Position numbers and translations under genes: made by a program. From Paraburkholderia rhynchosiae (lineage in GTDB: Bacteria > Pseudomonadota > Gammaproteobacteria > Burkholderiales > Burkholderiaceae), in assembly GCF_002879865.1 (NCBI RefSeq), contig NZ_PNXY01000004.1, positions 310,001 to 374,000 on the forward strand: a stretch of 64,000 bases of DNA. The letters run 5' to 3'. Under the pieces are notes generated by a model, which saw only the letters and a list, made by a program, of their open reading frames with translations, searched no databases and had not been told where the DNA came from. Shown here in pieces: positions 7,767 through 18,698 of the stretch. Each line of letters begins with the position of its first letter. Positions within the stretch are counted from its first letter, which is position 1.

Positions 7767-10220
7767 TCACCCAAGTTCAAGCGGAGTCACGCGCCAGATT
7801 TCGCGCGCATATTCGCTGATGGTTCGGTCCGACGAAAACTGCCCCATGCCGGCCACATTCTCAATCGCGCTCTCGGCCCACGCGCGCTTGTCGACGAAAC
7901 GCGCATCCACTTCGTTTTGCGCCTTTGCAAACGCAGCGAAATCGGCGAGCACCATGTAGTGATCGCCCCAGTCGACGAGCGTGTGAAAAATGTCCGAGAA
8001 GCGCAGCGGATCGTCGGGCGAAAAATAGCCGCTGCGAATCTGGTCGAGCGCCATTCGCAACTCGGCGTTCTCCTCGTAGACTTGCCGCGGCCGGTAGCCG
8101 CTCGCGCGCAGGTCGTCCACTTCGTCGGCGGTGTGACCGAAGATGAAGATATTCTCGCGGCCCACGGCGTCGCAGATCTCGATGTTCGCTCCGTCCATTG
8201 TGCCGATCGTCAACGCACCGTTGAGCGCGAGCTTCATATTGCCGGTGCCCGACGCCTCAGTGCCGGCCATTGAAATCTGCTCCGACAAATCCGCCGCGGG
8301 AATGATCAACTCGGCCACGCTCACGCCGTAGTTCGGCACGAACACCACTTTGAGGCGGTCGCCTATCAGCGGATCGTGATTGACCTTCTGACTGACGTCG
8401 CCAATCAGCCTGATGATCGTCTTCGCCATCCGGTAAGCGGACGCGGCCTTGCCGGCGAACATCACCACACGCGGCACCCAGTCGCGTTCCGGATTGGCGC
8501 GAATCTGGTTGTAACGCACGATCACATGCAGCACGTTCAGCAACTGCCGCTTGTATTCGTGGATGCGCTTCACCTGCAAGTCGAACAGCGCATCGGGATC
8601 GAAATGCAGTTTGGTGTGATGCGCAAGCCTCTGCACGAGCCGTAACTTGTTTTGCCGCTTGGCTTCGCGGAATGCTTCGACGAAACCGCTGTCGCTGCGC
8701 AGTTCACGCAGTTGCTCCAGCTCGAAAAGATTGCCGCGCCAATGCGTGCCGATTCGCTGATCGATCAGCGACGACAGCGACGGGCTCGCCTGCGAAAGCC
8801 AGCGCCGCGGCGTAATGCCGTTGGTCACGTTCGTGAAGCGGTCTGGATAAATGCGCGCGAAGTCGGCGAAGATGTCGCGCGTCATCAGTTGCGAATGCAG
8901 CTTCGAGACGCCGTTCACCTTATGGCTCGCGACAATCGCCAGATAGGCCATGCGCACACGCCGCTGCCCGTATTCATCGACGAGGGAAATGCGGCGGATC
9001 ATTTCGGCATCGTGACCGGATTGCTCGCTCACGTGCTTGAGAAAGCCGGCATTGATCTCGAAGATGATCTCAAGATGCCGCGGCAACAGCCGCGAAAGCA
9101 TTTCCACGTCCCACGTTTCGAGCGCTTCGGGCATCAGCGTGTGATTCGTGTACGAGAAGATCTGCGTGACGTGTTTCCATGCCTTGTCCCAAGGCAAGTG
9201 ATGCACGTCCACGAGCAAACGCATCAGTTCCGGAATCGCCAGCACGGGGTGCGTATCGTTCAGATGCACCGCCACTTTTTCGGAGAAGCGCCCGAACGTG
9301 CTGTGCGTGCGTTGATAACGGCGAATCAGATCCTGCATGGTCGCCGACACAAAAAAGTATTCCTGACGCAGACGCAGTTCGCGGCCGGCCGGCGTCGAGT
9401 CGTCCGGATATAAAAGCCGCGACACGTTCTCCGACATGTTCTTCGTGTCCACCGCGTTGCGATAGTCGCCGCGATTGAACGCGCCGAGATCGAGTTCGTC
9501 GGTGGCGCGCGCGGACCACAGGCGCAGCGTGTTGGTCGCGTCAGTCGCGTAGCCGGGTATCACGGTGTCATACGCGGTTGCGTTCACATGCTCGGTGTCG
9601 ATCCACTCGACGTGGTCGCCGCGCTGCACCGTGCGGCCGCCGAAATTCACCGTGTACTTGATCTCGGGCCGCGGAAACTCCCATGGATTCCCTGCGCGCA
9701 GCCAGTAGTCCGGCGCTTCGACCTGTTCACCGTTGACGATCTCCTGACGGAACATGCCGTATTCGTAGCGGATGCCGTAGCCGAAGCCCGGAATGCCGAG
9801 CGTCGCCATCGAATCGAGAAAACATGCGGCCAGCCGGCCGAGACCGCCATTGCCGAGCGCGGCGTCGGGCTCGATGTCGATGAGCGCGTCCATGTCGACG
9901 CCCAGACTCGCCAGCGCTTCCTTCATCTGATCGTGAATGCCCAGGGCGAGTAATGCGTTCGTAAACGTCCTGCCGATCAGGAATTCCATCGACAGGTAGT
10001 AGACGCGCTTCACGTCCTGTTCGTATTGCAGGCGGGTGGTTTTCATCCAGCGCGCGACCAGCCGGTCACGCACGGCGAGCGCCGCGGCGTGCAGCCAGTC
10101 ATGGGGATGCGCGGTGACGGCGTCCTTGCCGACGCCGTACATCATGCGATTGGAAATTGAGCGCCGTAGCGCGTCGACGGTACTGTTGAGCTGGTCGAAT
10201 TCCAGGTCGACGGCTGTCAT
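7767..10220 (-). CDS. glgP: Glycogen/maltodextrin phosphorylase
   Basis: 817 aa, the usual length for bacterial glycogen phosphorylase. It releases glucose-1-phosphate from alpha-1,4-glucans by phosphorolysis in the cytosol. The PLP site is EASGTGNMKLALNGALTIGT with Lys663. The N-terminal VYYLSMEFLIGR and ALGNGGLGRLAACFLDS motifs are family hallmarks. The start MTAVDLEFDQ at 10220 has GGAGG six bases upstream; a longer frame adds 14 residues without support. No other glycogen gene lies nearby, so it appears monocistronic, ending at the shared bidirectional terminator. A 690 bp gene-free stretch lies upstream. Confidence 0.96.
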   Translation of the reverse strand: MTAVDLEFDQLNSTVDALRRSISNRMMYGVGKDAVTAHPHDWLHAAALAVRDRLVARWMKTTRLQYEQDVKRVYYLSMEFLIGRTFTNALLALGIHDQMKEALASLGVDMDALIDIEPDAALGNGGLGRLAACFLDSMATLGIPGFGYGIRYEYGMFRQEIVNGEQVEAPDYWLRAGNPWEFPRPEIKYTVNFGGRTVQRGDHVEWIDTEHVNATAYDTVIPGYATDATNTLRLWSARATDELDLGAFNRGDYRNAVDTKNMSENVSRLLYPDDSTPAGRELRLRQEYFFVSATMQDLIRRYQRTHSTFGRFSEKVAVHLNDTHPVLAIPELMRLLVDVHHLPWDKAWKHVTQIFSYTNHTLMPEALETWDVEMLSRLLPRHLEIIFEINAGFLKHVSEQSGHDAEMIRRISLVDEYGQRRVRMAYLAIVASHKVNGVSKLHSQLMTRDIFADFARIYPDRFTNVTNGITPRRWLSQASPSLSSLIDQRIGTHWRGNLFELEQLRELRSDSGFVEAFREAKRQNKLRLVQRLAHHTKLHFDPDALFDLQVKRIHEYKRQLLNVLHVIVRYNQIRANPERDWVPRVVMFAGKAASAYRMAKTIIRLIGDVSQKVNHDPLIGDRLKVVFVPNYGVSVAELIIPAADLSEQISMAGTEASGTGNMKLALNGALTIGTMDGANIEICDAVGRENIFIFGHTADEVDDLRASGYRPRQVYEENAELRMALDQIRSGYFSPDDPLRFSDIFHTLVDWGDHYMVLADFAAFAKAQNEVDARFVDKRAWAESAIENVAGMGQFSSDRTISEYAREIWRVTPLELG

Positions 10221-10912
10221 CGAAGCCTCCGGAAAAAACGCCGCGGCGTACGCGAACCGCACAGATGACGGACGGGAGGCGCGTGCCGGTCAGGCGGGTT
10301 AAGAAACAGAGTACGACATTTTACGACTCCCGGATGCCGGCGAGCGCGGCTCCTGCTTACGCACATGCCATGCCCGCTTGCGCGCACAGCCACGCGCCGA
10401 CGGGCCTGCTCGGCGCACGCGCGCGGTGCAGGGCGCGAGTGTGCAGGCACTGCGCGCGTGCATCGGGCTGTCATCAGCTGGTGGATGCCAGAGTGTGACG
10501 ACGGCCGGCGCGAGCGTGACACGATGCGACGCGGAGCAGGTGACACGACCCAATTATTTTTTCGACGCGTGACGTGAAGATGACCCCGCGATGCAATCGG
10601 ATAGTGATGGAATCGCGGGCCGGTCTGCCGAGCGAGCTGCGTATCCAGCCCGAGAGGCGCAAACGGACGGCCGCCGCGCGCGAACGGAACGACGGCGTGC
10701 GGCAATTCGAAGGCGCGTCGCGGGGCTGACAGTTAGTTGCGTCTCGGTGCACCATCACCCGGCCTTGAGAAAGCGCGGGTTCGCTGCACGATTTCCGCGT
10801 CTCTGTAACAATCGCTACATTTGCCGCGCAGCACGCCTTGGGCGTTTGCATGAAACGCCCGCGTCCTTTGCCATTCACATAACCTGCCGCTCAAGCGCCG
10901 CACGTCTTCATC
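10221..10912. other. Long GC-rich intergenic region, no gene seen
   Basis: About 690 bp between the divergent glgP and MFS genes. The open frames found on both strands are Arg/Ala-rich, lack ribosome binding sites and show no family motif. It must hold both promoters; I could not place them confidently. Confidence 0.5.
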
Positions 10913-12373
10913 ATGCGGCGCGTCGACACGCATAACCCGACGAACCACGCCTTGTCCGACAAGCCCAGCGCCGCTACAGTGCCGCCCTTCCCCGCGGATG
11001 CCCCGATGTCCGCCGCCAACCGCCGTGCGATGGCTGCGATCATGCTCGCCGTCGCGCTCGCCACGCTCGACACCGCCATCGCCAACACCGCGCTGCCCGC
11101 CATCGCCGCGGATTTGCATGCGGCGCCCGCGGCGTCCGTGTGGATCATCAACGCCTATCAGCTCGCGATGGTCGCGACGCTGCTGCCGCTGGCCGCGCTT
11201 GGCGACATCGTCGGGCATCGGCGGATTTATATCGGCGGCATCGCGCTGTTTACAGTGGCGTCGCTGGCGTGCTCGATGGCGCCGACTCTCCCCCTACTCG
11301 CCGGCGCGCGCGTGCTGCAAGGGCTTGGCGCGAGCGCAATCATGAGTGTCAACACCGCGCTGATCCGCTTTCTGTATCCGCCGCACCGGCTTGGACGCGG
11401 CCTCGGCACCAATGCGCTGATCGTCGGCGTCTCGTTCGCGGTCGGACCGACGGTGGCGTCGCTGATCCTCTCGGTCGCGCCGTGGCCATGGCTGTTCGCG
11501 GTCAATGTGCCGCTCGGCGTGCTGGCCCTGGCTTTTGCGTGGCCAGCCCTGCCGCACACCGAACGCGGCACGCACAATTTCGATCCGGTTGCCGCGCTGC
11601 TCAACATCGTGACGTTTGCCGCGCTGATCTTTGCGCTCGGCGAAGCGGCGCAGCGCGCGTCGACGCAACTCGTGCTGAGTGCGGCGGCGGTTGCAGTGAT
11701 ATTCGGGCTGCTGCTGATTCGCCGTGAAGCCGGCCACCCCGCGCCGATGTTGCCGGTCGATCTGTTCAAGCGGCCCGTGTTCGCGCTGTCCGCGCTAACG
11801 GCCGTGTGTTCGTTCGCCGCTCAAGGCCTGGCGTTCGTTTCACTGCCCTTCTATTTCGAGGATGTGCTGCATCGCAGCCAGGTCGAAACCGGCTTTCTGA
11901 TGACGCCTTGGCCAGTCGTCGTCGCGTTGGCCGCGCCGCTCGCGGGCAGCCTCTCCGACCGTTATCCGCCCGGCCTGCTCGGCGCGGTCGGGCTCGCGGT
12001 GATGTCGGCGGGCACGGCCTCGCTTGCGCTATTGCCGGTGCATCCGCATGTGCTCGACATCGCTATTCGCATGGCAATCTGCGGCGCGGGTTTCGGCTTT
12101 TTCCAGTCGCCGAATCTGAAAGCGCTGATGGCAAGCGCCCCGCCTGAGCGCAGCGGCGGCGCAAGCGGCATCGTCGCGACGGCCCGGCTGCTTGGCCAGA
12201 CAACGGGCGCGGCGCTGGTCGCATTGAGCTTTGGAATTGCGGGCCGGCATGGCCCGACGCTCGCGCTCGGCGCCGGCGCACTGTTCGCCGGCGCGGCGAG
12301 TCTCGCGAGCGGTCTACGGCTCTTCGCGCCGTCGCATCGCGCAGGCGTGCATGTGAAAGCGTCGGTGAAATAA
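10913..12373 (+). CDS. MFS transporter, DHA2-like drug exporter
   Basis: 486 aa with roughly 14 hydrophobic segments, the size and layout of the 14-helix DHA2 drug:proton antiporters. The first helix carries LAVALATLDTAIANTALPAIA, matching motif D1 (LDxTIVNVALP). The helix 2-3 loop reads GDIVGHRRIYIGG, the MFS motif A. The start is uncertain: ATG 10913 gives a 31-residue soluble leader, and ATG 11006 (MSAANRRAM) begins just before helix 1; neither has a strong ribosome binding site. The substrate is unknown. It stands alone and ends at a terminator 3 bases after its stop. Confidence 0.85.
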   Translation: MRRVDTHNPTNHALSDKPSAATVPPFPADAPMSAANRRAMAAIMLAVALATLDTAIANTALPAIAADLHAAPAASVWIINAYQLAMVATLLPLAALGDIVGHRRIYIGGIALFTVASLACSMAPTLPLLAGARVLQGLGASAIMSVNTALIRFLYPPHRLGRGLGTNALIVGVSFAVGPTVASLILSVAPWPWLFAVNVPLGVLALAFAWPALPHTERGTHNFDPVAALLNIVTFAALIFALGEAAQRASTQLVLSAAAVAVIFGLLLIRREAGHPAPMLPVDLFKRPVFALSALTAVCSFAAQGLAFVSLPFYFEDVLHRSQVETGFLMTPWPVVVALAAPLAGSLSDRYPPGLLGAVGLAVMSAGTASLALLPVHPHVLDIAIRMAICGAGFGFFQSPNLKALMASAPPERSGGASGIVATARLLGQTTGAALVALSFGIAGRHGPTLALGAGALFAGAASLASGLRLFAPSHRAGVHVKASVK

Positions 12374-12375
12374 AC

Positions 12376-12409
12376 AACGGGCGCGCTGTTGGGACAGTGC
12401 GCCCGTTTT
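12376..12409 (+). terminator. Intrinsic terminator of the MFS gene
   Basis: Stem AACGGGCGC / GCGCCCGTT with an inner CTGT/ACAG helix and a TTTT tail, starting three bases after the stop codon. Confidence 0.85.
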
Positions 12410-12442
12410 GCCGGTGGTTGCTTCTGGCTGCCTGATTGCCGC

Positions 12443-12475
12443 TTGATCGCCAATTGATCGCCAATTGATCGACGT
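12443..12475. repeat. 11-bp tandem repeat TTGATCGCCAA
   Basis: Two perfect copies (12443-12453, 12454-12464) and a third degenerate copy. It lies in the intergenic region after the MFS terminator and before the end of the threonine aldolase gene. No coding role seen. Confidence 0.75.
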
Positions 12476-12600
12476 GCGATCACCGCGTAAGCACGGCGGG
12501 ATCGAGACCCGCGCAATGCCGGTTTGCTCCGGCGATCAGCGTGTTGAGATCCGTCTTCGCGCGACACATCCCGCGCAATTGCCGCTGGACCGGCACTCAA

Positions 12601-13608
12601 TCAACGCGCGGCGAAATACCCCTTCACCGCCGCGATAAACGTGTCGATGTCATCACGCGACACGTCCTTGTGTGTGACGAAGCGCGACGCGTACAGCATC
12701 TGCGTGAGGATGCCGCGCCCCTTGAGCCACGCTTCGAGCGGCGCGCAGTGCTGCTGCGGAAACTGCGCGAACACCATGTTGGTCGCGACCGACTGCACCT
12801 TCACCTGATCGATGGCTTCCAGACCCGCCGCCAGATGCACGGCGTTGGCATGATCGTCGGCGAGACGCTCGACGTTGTGATCGAGCGCGTACAGGCAAGC
12901 CGCCGCGAGCACGCCTGCCTGGCGCATGCCGCCGCCGAGCACCTTGCGCCAGCGGTGCGCCACGTCGATCAGCGCGCGGCTGCCGACCAGCACCGAGCCG
13001 ACCGGCGCGCCCAGTCCCTTCGAAAAGCAGATCGAGACCGAATCGAACGGCTCGCACAAGTCCGCGACCGGCTTGCCCGACGCGACCGCCGCGTTGTAGA
13101 CGCGAGCGCCGTCGAGGTGAGCCGACAGGCCCCGCTCTCGCGCGAGCTGCACGGCCTCGGCGACATAACCCGCCGGCAACACCTTCCCGCCGATGGTGTT
13201 TTCCAACGCCAGCAGCCGCGTGCGCGCGAAGTGGTTGTCGATCGGTTTGATCGCGGCCGCGATTTTCTCGAGTGGAATAGAACCGTCAGCGGCATTTTCG
13301 AGCGGCTGCGGCTGGACACTGCCGAGCACCGCCGCGCCGCCGCCTTCGTACTTGTACGTGTGCGCCAACTGGCCGACGATGTATTCGTCGCCGCGCGCGC
13401 AATGGGCCATCAGCGCCGCGAGGTTGCTTTGCGTGCCGCTCGGGAAGAACAGCCCAGCCTCCTTGCCGGTGCGTTCGGCGAGTGTCGACTGCAAACGCAG
13501 CACGGTGGGGTCGTCGCCCCAGACGTCGTCGCCGACTTCGGCGGCCGACATGGCCGCGAGCATCGCCGGACTCGGACGGGTTACGGTATCGCTGCGCAAA
13601 TCGATCAT
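12601..13608 (-). CDS. ltaE: L-threonine aldolase (low-specificity, PLP-dependent)
   Basis: 335 aa. Cleaves L-threonine or L-allo-threonine to glycine and acetaldehyde. It opens with MIDLRSDTVTRPS, the hallmark N-terminus of the family, which fixes the start at 13608; AGGA lies eight bases upstream. HLDGAR (164-169) carries the PLP-contacting Asp, and FSKGLGAPVGS contains the PLP Lys197. A 44-codon in-frame extension upstream has no support. No glycine-cleavage or serine genes flank it, and it looks monocistronic. Confidence 0.93.
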   Translation of the reverse strand: MIDLRSDTVTRPSPAMLAAMSAAEVGDDVWGDDPTVLRLQSTLAERTGKEAGLFFPSGTQSNLAALMAHCARGDEYIVGQLAHTYKYEGGGAAVLGSVQPQPLENAADGSIPLEKIAAAIKPIDNHFARTRLLALENTIGGKVLPAGYVAEAVQLARERGLSAHLDGARVYNAAVASGKPVADLCEPFDSVSICFSKGLGAPVGSVLVGSRALIDVAHRWRKVLGGGMRQAGVLAAACLYALDHNVERLADDHANAVHLAAGLEAIDQVKVQSVATNMVFAQFPQQHCAPLEAWLKGRGILTQMLYASRFVTHKDVSRDDIDTFIAAVKGYFAAR

Positions 13609-13803
13609 TGTGTGTTCCTGTGCGTCTTTCGAGTGAGAGGCCATGACGGTACGCCGGCGCGCCACGCGTTCCGCGCTTTTTCTTTCGACGGCGAGGACAG
13701 CATCAAATGGCGCGGCATGGCGCCGGCTTGTGAGCCACACAGTGTATTCAATTCACGCGGCCCTCGCAGCAGCCGCGCAAAAACCGCGGCTCAAGCGGGA
13801 CGC

Positions 13804-14562
13804 TCAACCGCCCGACCGGGGAAGCCACGCGAGCGGATCGACGGGCTGGCCGTTCTGCCGGACTTCGAACTGGATCGACGCGACGCCCCGGCTATCCACA
13901 CCAACCTCGCCGATGGTCTGTCCTTGCGCGACCGCATCCCCTTCCTTGACGAGCAGCGTGCTGTTCTGCCCGTATGCGGTGATCAGCGAATCGTCGTGCT
14001 TGATGATGATGAGCGGGCCGTACGCCTCGATGCCCGAACCCGCGTACACGACGCGGCCGGTCGCGGCCGCCTTGACCGGATCGCCGGGACGCCCGCCGAT
14101 CACAATGCCGTTCGACCTGCCCGCCGCGAACGTCCTCAGGACCGGCCCACGTAGCGGCCATTGCAGCACGCCCTGCTGGGGTGCCGCGGACGCCGTCGGC
14201 GGCGGGTTTCCGCCAGGCGCGACGCCGACGGGCGGCGTCACGACGCTGCCGGACGCCATAGGCGGAGAAACGCGCAGCACCTGTCCGGGCGCGACGGCCG
14301 CGTTGACCGGCAGGCCGTTCCACGTCGCGATGTCCTGCGGCTTATGGCCATAGGCCGACGCAATGCCCGCGAGCGAATCGCCAGGATTGACACGGTAGAA
14401 CCCTGCTGGCACCGGCACCGTGCCGAGGGTGGTCGGCCGCGACTGCGTATTGCCATAGAACGGCGTGCTGTCCCACGGCATGGTCGTGCAGCCGTCGAGC
14501 ATCACGCCTAGCGCGGCAGCCGCCAGCAAACGGGTCACTGTCAATTGCCATGGTCTCGTCAT
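13804..14562 (-). CDS. LysM + degenerate LytM lipoprotein, NlpD-like amidase activator
   Basis: 252 aa outer-membrane-type lipoprotein. The signal peptide ends in lipobox LDGC. LysM spans about residues 53-98 (YRVNPGDSLAGIASAYG), followed by a Pro/Ala linker and a C-terminal M23/LytM domain from about 140. The zinc ligands are not intact: the usual HxGxD becomes SNGIVIG, the YAH motif becomes YGQ, and the HFE motif becomes QFE. This is the pattern of inactive LytM factors such as NlpD and EnvC, which activate cell-wall amidases during division. The start has GAGGAA upstream. It is not beside rpoS or surE, so it may be an additional NlpD paralogue. Confidence 0.85.
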   Translation of the reverse strand: MTRPWQLTVTRLLAAAALGVMLDGCTTMPWDSTPFYGNTQSRPTTLGTVPVPAGFYRVNPGDSLAGIASAYGHKPQDIATWNGLPVNAAVAPGQVLRVSPPMASGSVVTPPVGVAPGGNPPPTASAAPQQGVLQWPLRGPVLRTFAAGRSNGIVIGGRPGDPVKAAATGRVVYAGSGIEAYGPLIIIKHDDSLITAYGQNSTLLVKEGDAVAQGQTIGEVGVDSRGVASIQFEVRQNGQPVDPLAWLPRSGG

Positions 14563-14690
14563 GTGATTTCCTCGACATTTTCTGATTCAATCTTTCGATC
14601 CGATTCGCTTCAATCGATGTCGTAGCATTCCATGTGCCGCTCCGTGAACCGGGGGCCACCGCCGCGCACATTGTCGGGCCGGCGCGGCCC

Positions 14691-15002
14691 CTAAACGCTG
14701 CCCTCGGCTTCGACCACGAGAATTCGGGCGGCGCCGATGGGATGCGCCACATGCTCGGTGCCCACCGACGCATAGAACACATCCCCGGTTTCGAGAATGG
14801 CCGCCTGCTCGACGCCGTCTTCGCGATAGCGCATCTCGACGCGGCCATCCAGCACCGCAAACACTTCCTCGCCGTCGTTGACATGCCACTTGTACGGCTG
14901 ATCGGTCCAATGCAGACGCGTCGTGATGCCGCCCATGTTGGCGATGTCGAGCGCGCCCCAGGCACGCGTCGCGGTGAAGTTTCTGCTGCGGATGATCTTC
15001 AT
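14691..15002 (-). CDS. Cupin-domain protein
   Basis: 103 aa single-domain cupin. The first cupin motif is degenerate around WTDQPYKWHVNDGEEVFAVLDG, with the metal-type His and Glu retained. The second is around LETGDVFYASVGTEHVAHP. Start MKIIRSRN at 15002 is preferred; an ATG at 15014 would add four residues. Small stand-alone cupins of this kind bind a metal or sugar ligand, but the substrate is unknown. It shares strand with the NlpD-like gene 128 bp downstream. Confidence 0.75.
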   Translation of the reverse strand: MKIIRSRNFTATRAWGALDIANMGGITTRLHWTDQPYKWHVNDGEEVFAVLDGRVEMRYREDGVEQAAILETGDVFYASVGTEHVAHPIGAARILVVEAEGSV

Positions 15003-15256
15003 GGTCAGAGGCATTCCGTAAGGACCGGCGCCGCATCGCGCCTATCGCTGTTCGAGCCGTACATCGCGCCCGCCAGGGCCTCCCAGCATCGGCGTTTTGA
15101 AGGCCCATTATAAATGGCGTCGCCGGCGCGACCGGCCCCAACGGGCTGCGTCCGCGCAATCGTGCGAGCATTGGAACCTCTTGACCCTCGCCTATACTCA
15201 ACCTTGCTGCGCCCGGGCGGCGCCGACAAAAACGACCAGACCGCAAGGAATTGACG

Positions 15257-15574
15257 ATGAACAATGCCACTTTTCTGGCCGTGCAACTCAACGTCGACGA
15301 CGTCACCGCTTCCCCGGGACTGGCGGAGTTGCTCAACACGCACCTGGTTTTCGCCGCCGATGTCGCGGAAGCCGCCGACGCGCTCGTACAACTGGCCAGC
15401 ATTGCGGGACTGTCGGGCGGCGTCGAGGCGCGCGTGGAGATTCCCGCACTCGCAATCGAGCGGCTGCGCGAGGCGCTCGACAATCTGAGCGGCTACGACG
15501 AATCCTGGCTGCTCGCGCTTGAACCGAGCCGCGCGCTGTTCGACGGCATAGGCCGACATCGCATCCTGCATTAA
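15257..15574 (+). CDS. Conserved-looking small protein, unknown function
   Basis: 105 aa, starting MNNATFLAVQLNVDDVTAS. AAGGAA is placed six bases before the ATG at 15257; an in-frame TTG two codons earlier is less likely. It is a soluble, acidic, helical protein rich in Ala and Leu, without Cys clusters or membrane segments. Codon use (strong GC3) looks native. It is monocistronic and divergent from the cupin gene. I do not recognise a family. Confidence 0.65.
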   Translation: MNNATFLAVQLNVDDVTASPGLAELLNTHLVFAADVAEAADALVQLASIAGLSGGVEARVEIPALAIERLREALDNLSGYDESWLLALEPSRALFDGIGRHRILH

Positions 15575-15763
15575 AGCAGCGCTCGCGGACGACATCCCCG
15601 CGCCTATGCAGCCCGGCGCAAAGCGGCACGACCGCGTGCGCCTTGAGCCATCGCTTTTCGCCCACCGCCCAATCCGCCAGTTTGCCGGAACGCTTTCTTG
15701 CCGGCGCCGTCTGGCCCTTTCGGGCGAGCCAACTGGACGAACCGCTGTGAACGGGTAAACGGC

Positions 15764-15799
15764 AAAACGCCGCCAGGCAAAAGCCTGGCGGCGTTTTTT
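15764..15799. terminator. Strong bidirectional terminator
   Basis: A perfect 15-bp stem, AAAACGCCGCCAGGC / GCCTGGCGGCGTTTT, has an AAAA loop and T/A tracts on both sides. It sits between the convergent 15257-15574 gene and the DUF4148 gene. Confidence 0.93.
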
Positions 15800-15852
15800 G
15801 CATTAGCGGCCGCCTGTATCGGCCAGGCGGCGCTTCCTCAACTTCGGCGCGA

Positions 15853-16179
15853 TTAGTTGCCGAAATAAACCGAGTTGCGGTCGGTGCTGATCGCACGGCC
15901 TGCTTGCGAACTGCCGGCGATCGGTGCGCCGTACCCGCTATCCGCCACTTGGGCCGCGGCTTGAGTCGTACCGTTCTGAGCGTCGACGCGCGCTTGAGCG
16001 GCTTGCAGGTTGGCGGGGTAATCGATATGGTCGCCGACCGGGTTGTAGCCTGCCTTTTCGAGCTGGACCAGTTCAGCGCGGACTTGAGCGCGGGTGACCG
16101 GCTGGTTCGATTGCGCAAACGAAGCAACAGGAGCGGCCAGAGCGGCGGCGACGACAACGGCAGAGATAAGAGTCTTCAT
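15853..16179 (-). CDS. DUF4148 exported small protein
   Basis: 108 aa. A cleavable signal peptide (MKTLISAVVVAAALAAPVASFAQ) is followed by the family core VTRAQVRAELVQLEKAGYNP and a short Gly/Ala-rich tail. DUF4148 proteins are small periplasmic proteins, abundant and multicopy in Burkholderia and relatives, of unknown role. GGAGG lies nine bases before the ATG at 16179. It is monocistronic and ends near the strong terminator at 15764-15799. Confidence 0.9.
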   Translation of the reverse strand: MKTLISAVVVAAALAAPVASFAQSNQPVTRAQVRAELVQLEKAGYNPVGDHIDYPANLQAAQARVDAQNGTTQAAAQVADSGYGAPIAGSSQAGRAISTDRNSVYFGN

Positions 16180-16443
16180 GATGTATAACCTCCAGAACTT
16201 GTTGTGATTCGCTTCGGGCTTGTTGTCCCTAGCGCTTGAACCGAAGTTTAGGAGCCTGAACATCTAGGGGAAACCCCTGAAACGACGAAACTCTATTCCG
16301 CAAATTGCAATAGTCCACCGCTGAAGCCTGCCCTCGCCTATCCCTTGACTAGCCTCGGGCAATAATCGCCCGACGCATTTCAATCCGCCACACAACCGCG
16401 CGCACGTTGCCGCAACCGGACACCGCACCGCCGCGCGTAAACT

Positions 16444-17853
<1,410 letters not shown>

Positions 17854-17995
17854 GAAAATTCTCCAGTGTCCAAAAGTGTCGTGACGCCGCGCCGGAAGGA
17901 ACGTCGGCCGGACGTCGAGGGTGAAAGCATAAAAGAAATGCCGGTTTGCCGCTTGTTATCGGGCAAGCAAAACGGCTGTGCGCCTGAGTATTCGC

Positions 17996-18631
17996 TCACT
18001 GCGCGTTTGTGTTCTCTTCGCGTTTGCGCAATATCAGGCTGAAATTGTTGGCCGGCATCGCGACCGGCTCGTCGCACGAGAATCCCGCCGATGCGCCCAG
18101 CGCGATGACCGTCTCCATGTCGCGCACGCCCCATGCGGGATCGCGGCTCCGCAATTGCCGGTCGAACGCCTCGTTGCTCGACGCGGTGTGCGCGCCGCCG
18201 CGTTTGTACGGGCCGTAGAGATACAGTACACCGCCGTCCCGAAGATGACGGCCCGCGCCCGCGAACAACGCTTGCGCCGCGCTCCACGGCGCAATGTGAA
18301 TCATGTTGATGCAGACAACCGCGTCGAGTGTGCCCACGCCCCAATCCGCTCGATGGACGTCGAGTGCGAGCGGCGCGCGCACGTTCGGCGGCGCGTCGTG
18401 CGCGATCCAGGCGGCAATCGACTCGCGCGCGTCCGCATCGGCATCGCTCGGTTGCCAGTCGAGTCCGGGCATTGCGCCGGCGAAGCACATCGCGTGCTGA
18501 CCCGTGCCGCTCGCGATTTCGAGTACACGACCCGTGGCGGGCAGCACGGCGCGCAGGACGGCGAGTATCGGTTCGCGGTTGCGCTCAGCGGAGGGCGAAT
18601 GTTGCCGCATCGACGGAACGGGTTCGGTCAT
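17996..18631 (-). CDS. DUF938-family SAM-dependent methyltransferase
   Basis: 211 aa. It begins with the family pattern HSPSAERNREPILAVLRAVLP, then the SAM-binding motif VLEIASGTGQHAMCFA near residue 40. Later motifs are VVCINMIHIAPW and GGVLYLYGPYKRGG. DUF938 proteins have a class I methyltransferase fold, and their substrate is unknown. Both Met1 (18631) and Met8 are possible starts; neither has a good ribosome binding site. It lies between gnd and a sirtuin gene on the same strand. Confidence 0.85.
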   Translation of the reverse strand: MTEPVPSMRQHSPSAERNREPILAVLRAVLPATGRVLEIASGTGQHAMCFAGAMPGLDWQPSDADADARESIAAWIAHDAPPNVRAPLALDVHRADWGVGTLDAVVCINMIHIAPWSAAQALFAGAGRHLRDGGVLYLYGPYKRGGAHTASSNEAFDRQLRSRDPAWGVRDMETVIALGASAGFSCDEPVAMPANNFSLILRKREENTNAQ

Positions 18632-18698
18632 GGTGAGGTGGTTTGCGTTGGTGTGGGGGTTGGGTTTGATTTGCGCTGGATTGGATCAAGCTCGCCGC

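Noticed and set aside
12480..12550. A tRNA-like GGGATCGAGACCC stretch
   Set aside because: It resembles a T-arm, but no acceptor stem, D-arm or anticodon arm can be built around it on either strand.
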